This document shows positions 6,146 to 8,371 of a DNA stretch of 8,371 nt, piece by piece. The notes beneath the pieces were generated by a model, which saw only the letters and a list, made by a program, of their open reading frames with translations, was not told the origin of the DNA and made no database searches. The position numbers and the translations under genes were made by a program. Within the stretch, counting starts at the first letter, position 1; each line of letters opens with the position of its first letter. The stretch comes from Verrucomicrobiota bacterium (GTDB lineage: Bacteria > Verrucomicrobiota > Verrucomicrobiia > Chthoniobacterales > JAFAMB01), in NCBI GenBank assembly GCA_019242435.1, contig JAFAVN010000423.1, positions 1-8,371 on the forward strand, read 5' to 3'.

Positions 6146-6970
6146 CTACTTCGAGTTTTCCGTCCAAGGCTTGTTCGACTGGAAGTAAAGCAGACGTCTT
6201 TGAAACTGAGGAATGTCTTCGGCGGCTCCGGCCAGAATCGCTTTGCCTTCCCATTTTTGGGCGGCAGCAAAGTCTCCGTTAGCTGCGTAAGCAGTTGCCA
6301 GCACATCCAGAATCGTGGCGTCTCTTTGATGCGCCAGAGCAGAAGCTTCGTTTGCCGTTTTCAACGCCAATGACGGATTTCGAATCTGCGGATTATTCGA
6401 GGTAGCATAGAGCCAGGCTGCACCAGCCCTGCTGAACGGATCTTTAGAATCGGTTTGTGCCGCCTGCAGAAAGGCGTTAACCGCTTCCGGTTGTCTATTC
6501 AGCCGGCTCAACGCATTGGCTTTCAATATCTGCAGTTGGCAAACGTTCAGTCGATTGGCGTCCCCGTTATTGGTCTGCAAGGCGCGGTCAACCGCATCAA
6601 TTACATCCTTATGCCGATTCAAGTTGGCCGCAGCAGCAGCTTGGGCGGCATACAACCACCATCGCTCGGGATGCTGCTTTACGGCCTTGGTGGCAAAATT
6701 ATACGCGTCCTTCCATAAACCGTTTTCACAAAATACACCGAACGCGCTCGCCTCAGCTTTTTCCTCAGGCGTAAATCGATGGCCTGGCGGGAATATCTCA
6801 TCAAAATCCTGGGTGGGTCCCTGACCTCTTCTGGCCACCCGGTGCCTTGAAATGGTCCGATGAGAATGGCTTGATCGTCGCCTCGAGGAGCTGGACGCAT
6901 CAGCCGCCGAGCTTAACAACGAGGATGCTAGTACAAAGATGACCGCTGTTTTTATGACTGAGCGAGCCAT
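6146..6970 (-). CDS. Exported tetratricopeptide-repeat protein of unknown function
   Basis: This is a 274-residue protein with an apparent Sec signal peptide: basic start MARSVIK, a hydrophobic core at about 8-21, and a likely cleavage near ADA-S (23-26). A short Ser/Arg/His-rich linker (26-50) follows, strongly basic and probably disordered. The rest (about 74-250) is helical with TPR-like repeats; the clearest is 'LDVLATAYAANGDFAAAQKW' at 221-240, followed by the typical basic end of a TPR unit, and others lie near 80-105, 108-135 and 147-172. TPR domains bind proteins, so a scaffold or envelope-assembly role is possible; no enzyme motif is seen. The frame also has an ATG at 7006, which would add 12 residues. 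The ATG at 6970 is preferred because it gives a textbook signal peptide and has a GGA about 6 bases upstream. The gene is divergent from the ADP-ribosylglycohydrolase gene and convergent with hrpB. Confidence 0.83.
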   Translation of the reverse strand: MARSVIKTAVIFVLASSLLSSAADASSSSRRRSSHSHRTISRHRVARRGQGPTQDFDEIFPPGHRFTPEEKAEASAFGVFCENGLWKDAYNFATKAVKQHPERWWLYAAQAAAAANLNRHKDVIDAVDRALQTNNGDANRLNVCQLQILKANALSRLNRQPEAVNAFLQAAQTDSKDPFSRAGAAWLYATSNNPQIRNPSLALKTANEASALAHQRDATILDVLATAYAANGDFAAAQKWEGKAILAGAAEDIPQFQRRLLYFQSNKPWTENSK

Positions 6971-7142
6971 CAATTTTCCGTGCGTAAATAACCTACTTCT
7001 CTCCATGTAATCTGTAAGATGCTAGACCGTATGGACTACCAAACCGGTCAAAGCGCAGCGGGAATCTGTAGCATACCTACCTTGACGTCACGATTTTTTG
7101 GTTTTTTCTTTTCGCCCCGATAATGTACCTCTTTTCCTAATT
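6971..7142. promoter_or_regulatory. Divergent promoter region, TPR gene / ADP-ribosylglycohydrolase gene
   Basis: This 172-bp gap must carry both promoters. On the plus strand there is a TTGACG (7082-7087) inside the perfect 8-bp palindrome TGACGTCA (7083-7090), a T-rich tract at 7094-7112, and a GATAAT (7119-7124) that could be a -10 box. The 31-base distance between TTGACG and GATAAT is too long for one sigma-70 promoter, so at most one belongs to a given promoter. A direct repeat AATCTGTA occurs at 7009-7016 and 7063-7070. On the minus strand a TTGACC begins at about 7050 without a good -10. The palindromic repeat family is absent here. All assignments are tentative. Confidence 0.3.
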
Positions 7143-8138
7143 ATGATTGCGGAAGATTCAGTCCGCGATGTAACCATCGAGGACCGCCTCCGAGGAGCGG
7201 TTTGGGGCCAATTTGTCGGTGACGCTGCCGCCTTAGGCACCCATTGGATCTACGATCTCTCTGAACTCTCCGCTAGATTCCCTGCTGGCATATTTGGATT
7301 CGAGGCACCGGTCGCCGGCGATTACCATGAATCGAGGAAGCCGGGAGATCAAACCCATTACGGTGACGGCGCTCTGGTGTTGCTCGAATCGATCGCTGAA
7401 CGCGGCAGATTCGATCCTCGCGCCTTCGGTAACCGTTTCGTCGAGACATTCGGGTCCTCTGATTACCATGGTTATTTGGACAAAGCGACCCTGGGAACGC
7501 TCGAAAATTACAAACGCTTTCGCGAAACAAATCCGTCCGCCGACTATGATTTTCAACGAGGCGCTGACGACGATCAACTCGCCACTGCGTCCAGACTGGC
7601 CGGGCTGATTGCGCGTTATTGGCGTGACGCGAAATTACCGGCTCTAGTTGAGTCCCTCACGCGTGTGTGCCAGAACAATGCTCACGCAGTCGGGTACATG
7701 AAGTTTCATGGCTTACTCCTGGTGGAGCTTACTGCCGGGCGCGACGTACACCACGCCTTGGAAAACGCATTGATGAAAATCGGGCCTGTCGCACCCGATC
7801 TCAGCGTCGAGGTCCGCCAAAAAGCACAGCAAGCTCTCGGTGAAACCTGGCAAGAAGTGACAGAAGCTACCCTGACATTCGGCCAAGCTTGCCCGTTACC
7901 GCAAAGTTTTCCGTCCGCTCTCCACGCCCTCCTCAAGCATAGTAACGACTTCGAGACCGCCATTCTGGCAACAATACGCGCGGGGGGTGACAATGCCGGC
8001 AGAGCTGCCATGCTTGGGGCATGGCTCGGCGCACACCTTGGCGTCGATGCTATCCCCCGAGACTGGCGCACCCGGCTCACCGCCGCCCCACGAATATCCG
8101 CAGCCCTGGACAAAATTTTACTCGACGAAGCGAGATAA
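7143..8138 (+). CDS. ADP-ribosylglycohydrolase family protein, J1-crystallin-like
   Basis: This is a 331-residue all-helical protein of the ADP-ribosylglycohydrolase (DraG/ARH) superfamily. The N-terminal signature 'RLRGAVWGQFVGDAAALGTH' is at 15-34. The place where canonical members carry the metal-binding TDDT motif reads 'GDQTHYGDGALVLLES' (68-83), and the late motif reads 'RAGGDNAGRAAMLGAWLGA' (279-297), where canonical members have GGDTDT. Both variants resemble, from memory, the J1-crystallin/selenoprotein J branch, so removal of ADP-ribose from a protein or other substrate should not be assumed. An acidic GADDDQ (140-145) may supply metal ligands instead. The frame is open to a TTG at 7098, but the added residues have no family character and come from a T-rich tract, so the ATG at 7143 is preferred. 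No Shine-Dalgarno sequence is seen. It is a single gene, divergent from the TPR gene and followed by a palindromic repeat. Confidence 0.87.
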   Translation: MIAEDSVRDVTIEDRLRGAVWGQFVGDAAALGTHWIYDLSELSARFPAGIFGFEAPVAGDYHESRKPGDQTHYGDGALVLLESIAERGRFDPRAFGNRFVETFGSSDYHGYLDKATLGTLENYKRFRETNPSADYDFQRGADDDQLATASRLAGLIARYWRDAKLPALVESLTRVCQNNAHAVGYMKFHGLLLVELTAGRDVHHALENALMKIGPVAPDLSVEVRQKAQQALGETWQEVTEATLTFGQACPLPQSFPSALHALLKHSNDFETAILATIRAGGDNAGRAAMLGAWLGAHLGVDAIPRDWRTRLTAAPRISAALDKILLDEAR

Positions 8139-8195
8139 CGCCGGGCTCGGCCGTAGCTCGACCGAAATAGCAGACCGCCGGGCGGCGTTGCTAAG

Positions 8196-8371
8196 CCCAG
8201 CGCCCTGGAGGGGAGCCGCTTCAGCCCTTGCATACGCGGCCTCGTGTTTTCTTTGATTGGCGCCTTTCGAAAACGCACCTGCCCGAAACTGGCGGCTCCC
8301 GCGAATGATCCCCGGGTTTAACGCAAGCCGCTGGATCGTTTCCGGGAGCCGCCCGTCATTGCTTCGCTCTG
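8196..8371 (-). repeat. Palindromic repeat copy E (inverted orientation, cut by window end)
   Basis: The element starts 57 bp after the ADP-ribosylglycohydrolase stop. The outer left arm is CCCAGCGCCCTGGAGGGG (8196-8213) followed by AGCCGCTT. The inner arms GGCGGCTCCCG (8291-8301) and CGGGAGCCGCC (8343-8353) are perfect and enclose a 41-nt loop. The asymmetric loop box is present as its complement, AGCCGCTGG (8326-8334), ending exactly 9 nt before the right inner arm; this copy is therefore inverted relative to A-D. The outer right arm lies beyond the window. Between the stop codon and the element there is only a short GC-rich inverted repeat (CGCCG / CGGCG, 8176-8187). Confidence 0.85.

Noticed and set aside
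7083..7090. TGACGTCA palindrome as a specific regulator site
   Set aside because: Eight bases are too short and no matching regulator or second copy is visible; kept only as a note in the promoter-region entry.
7098..7142. TTG start at 7098 for the ADP-ribosylglycohydrolase gene
   Set aside because: The added 15 residues derive from a T-rich tract containing a possible -10 box and do not fit the family; the ATG at 7143 is better placed.

Overview
The window is bacterial chromosomal DNA: dense, moderately GC-rich, with five complete protein-coding genes on both strands. All five are housekeeping or accessory families that occur in many phyla. A tentative guess, from the J1-crystallin-like ADP-ribosylglycohydrolase, the non-proteobacterial character of the proteins and the large palindromic intergenic repeats, is a Verrucomicrobiota/Planctomycetota-type soil or freshwater bacterium. 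Nothing here fixes the taxonomy. No phage, plasmid, transposase, CRISPR, tRNA or rRNA gene is visible.

Layout: 1-541 is non-coding and filled with complex palindromic repeats (copies A and B). 542-2281 (minus) is a half-size ABC exporter. 2282-2681 is non-coding and holds repeat copy C. 2682-3218 (minus) is an RluE-like 23S rRNA pseudouridine synthase, divergent from the HrpB-type DExH helicase at 3275-5794 (plus); the 56-bp gap between them carries a perfect 12-bp-arm palindrome. 5795-6145, between convergent genes, holds repeat copy D. 6146-6970 (minus) is an exported TPR protein, divergent from an ADP-ribosylglycohydrolase family protein at 7143-8138 (plus). 8139-8371 holds repeat copy E, cut by the window end.

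The most unusual content is the repeat family. Each copy is a nested palindrome of about 250-270 bp. An inner stem of invariant 11-nt arms (GGCGGCTCCCG / CGGGAGCCGCC) encloses a 40-41 nt loop. A conserved 9-nt box, CCAGCGGCT, starts exactly 9 nt from one inner arm. Long outer arms with the core GGGGAGCCGCTTTG / CAAAGCGGCTCCCC enclose the whole. The tips of the outer arms differ between copies but stay complementary within a copy, as expected if the fold itself is maintained by selection or by arm-to-arm correction. The copies sit beside gene 3' ends and are absent from both divergent promoter gaps. One copy (E) is inverted. The first block contains an exact 127-bp duplication and a doubled left arm.

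Functionally, the rluE/hrpB pair is linked by RNA biology (rRNA modification and an RNA-helicase family) and may share a control region. The other genes show no obvious joint pathway.
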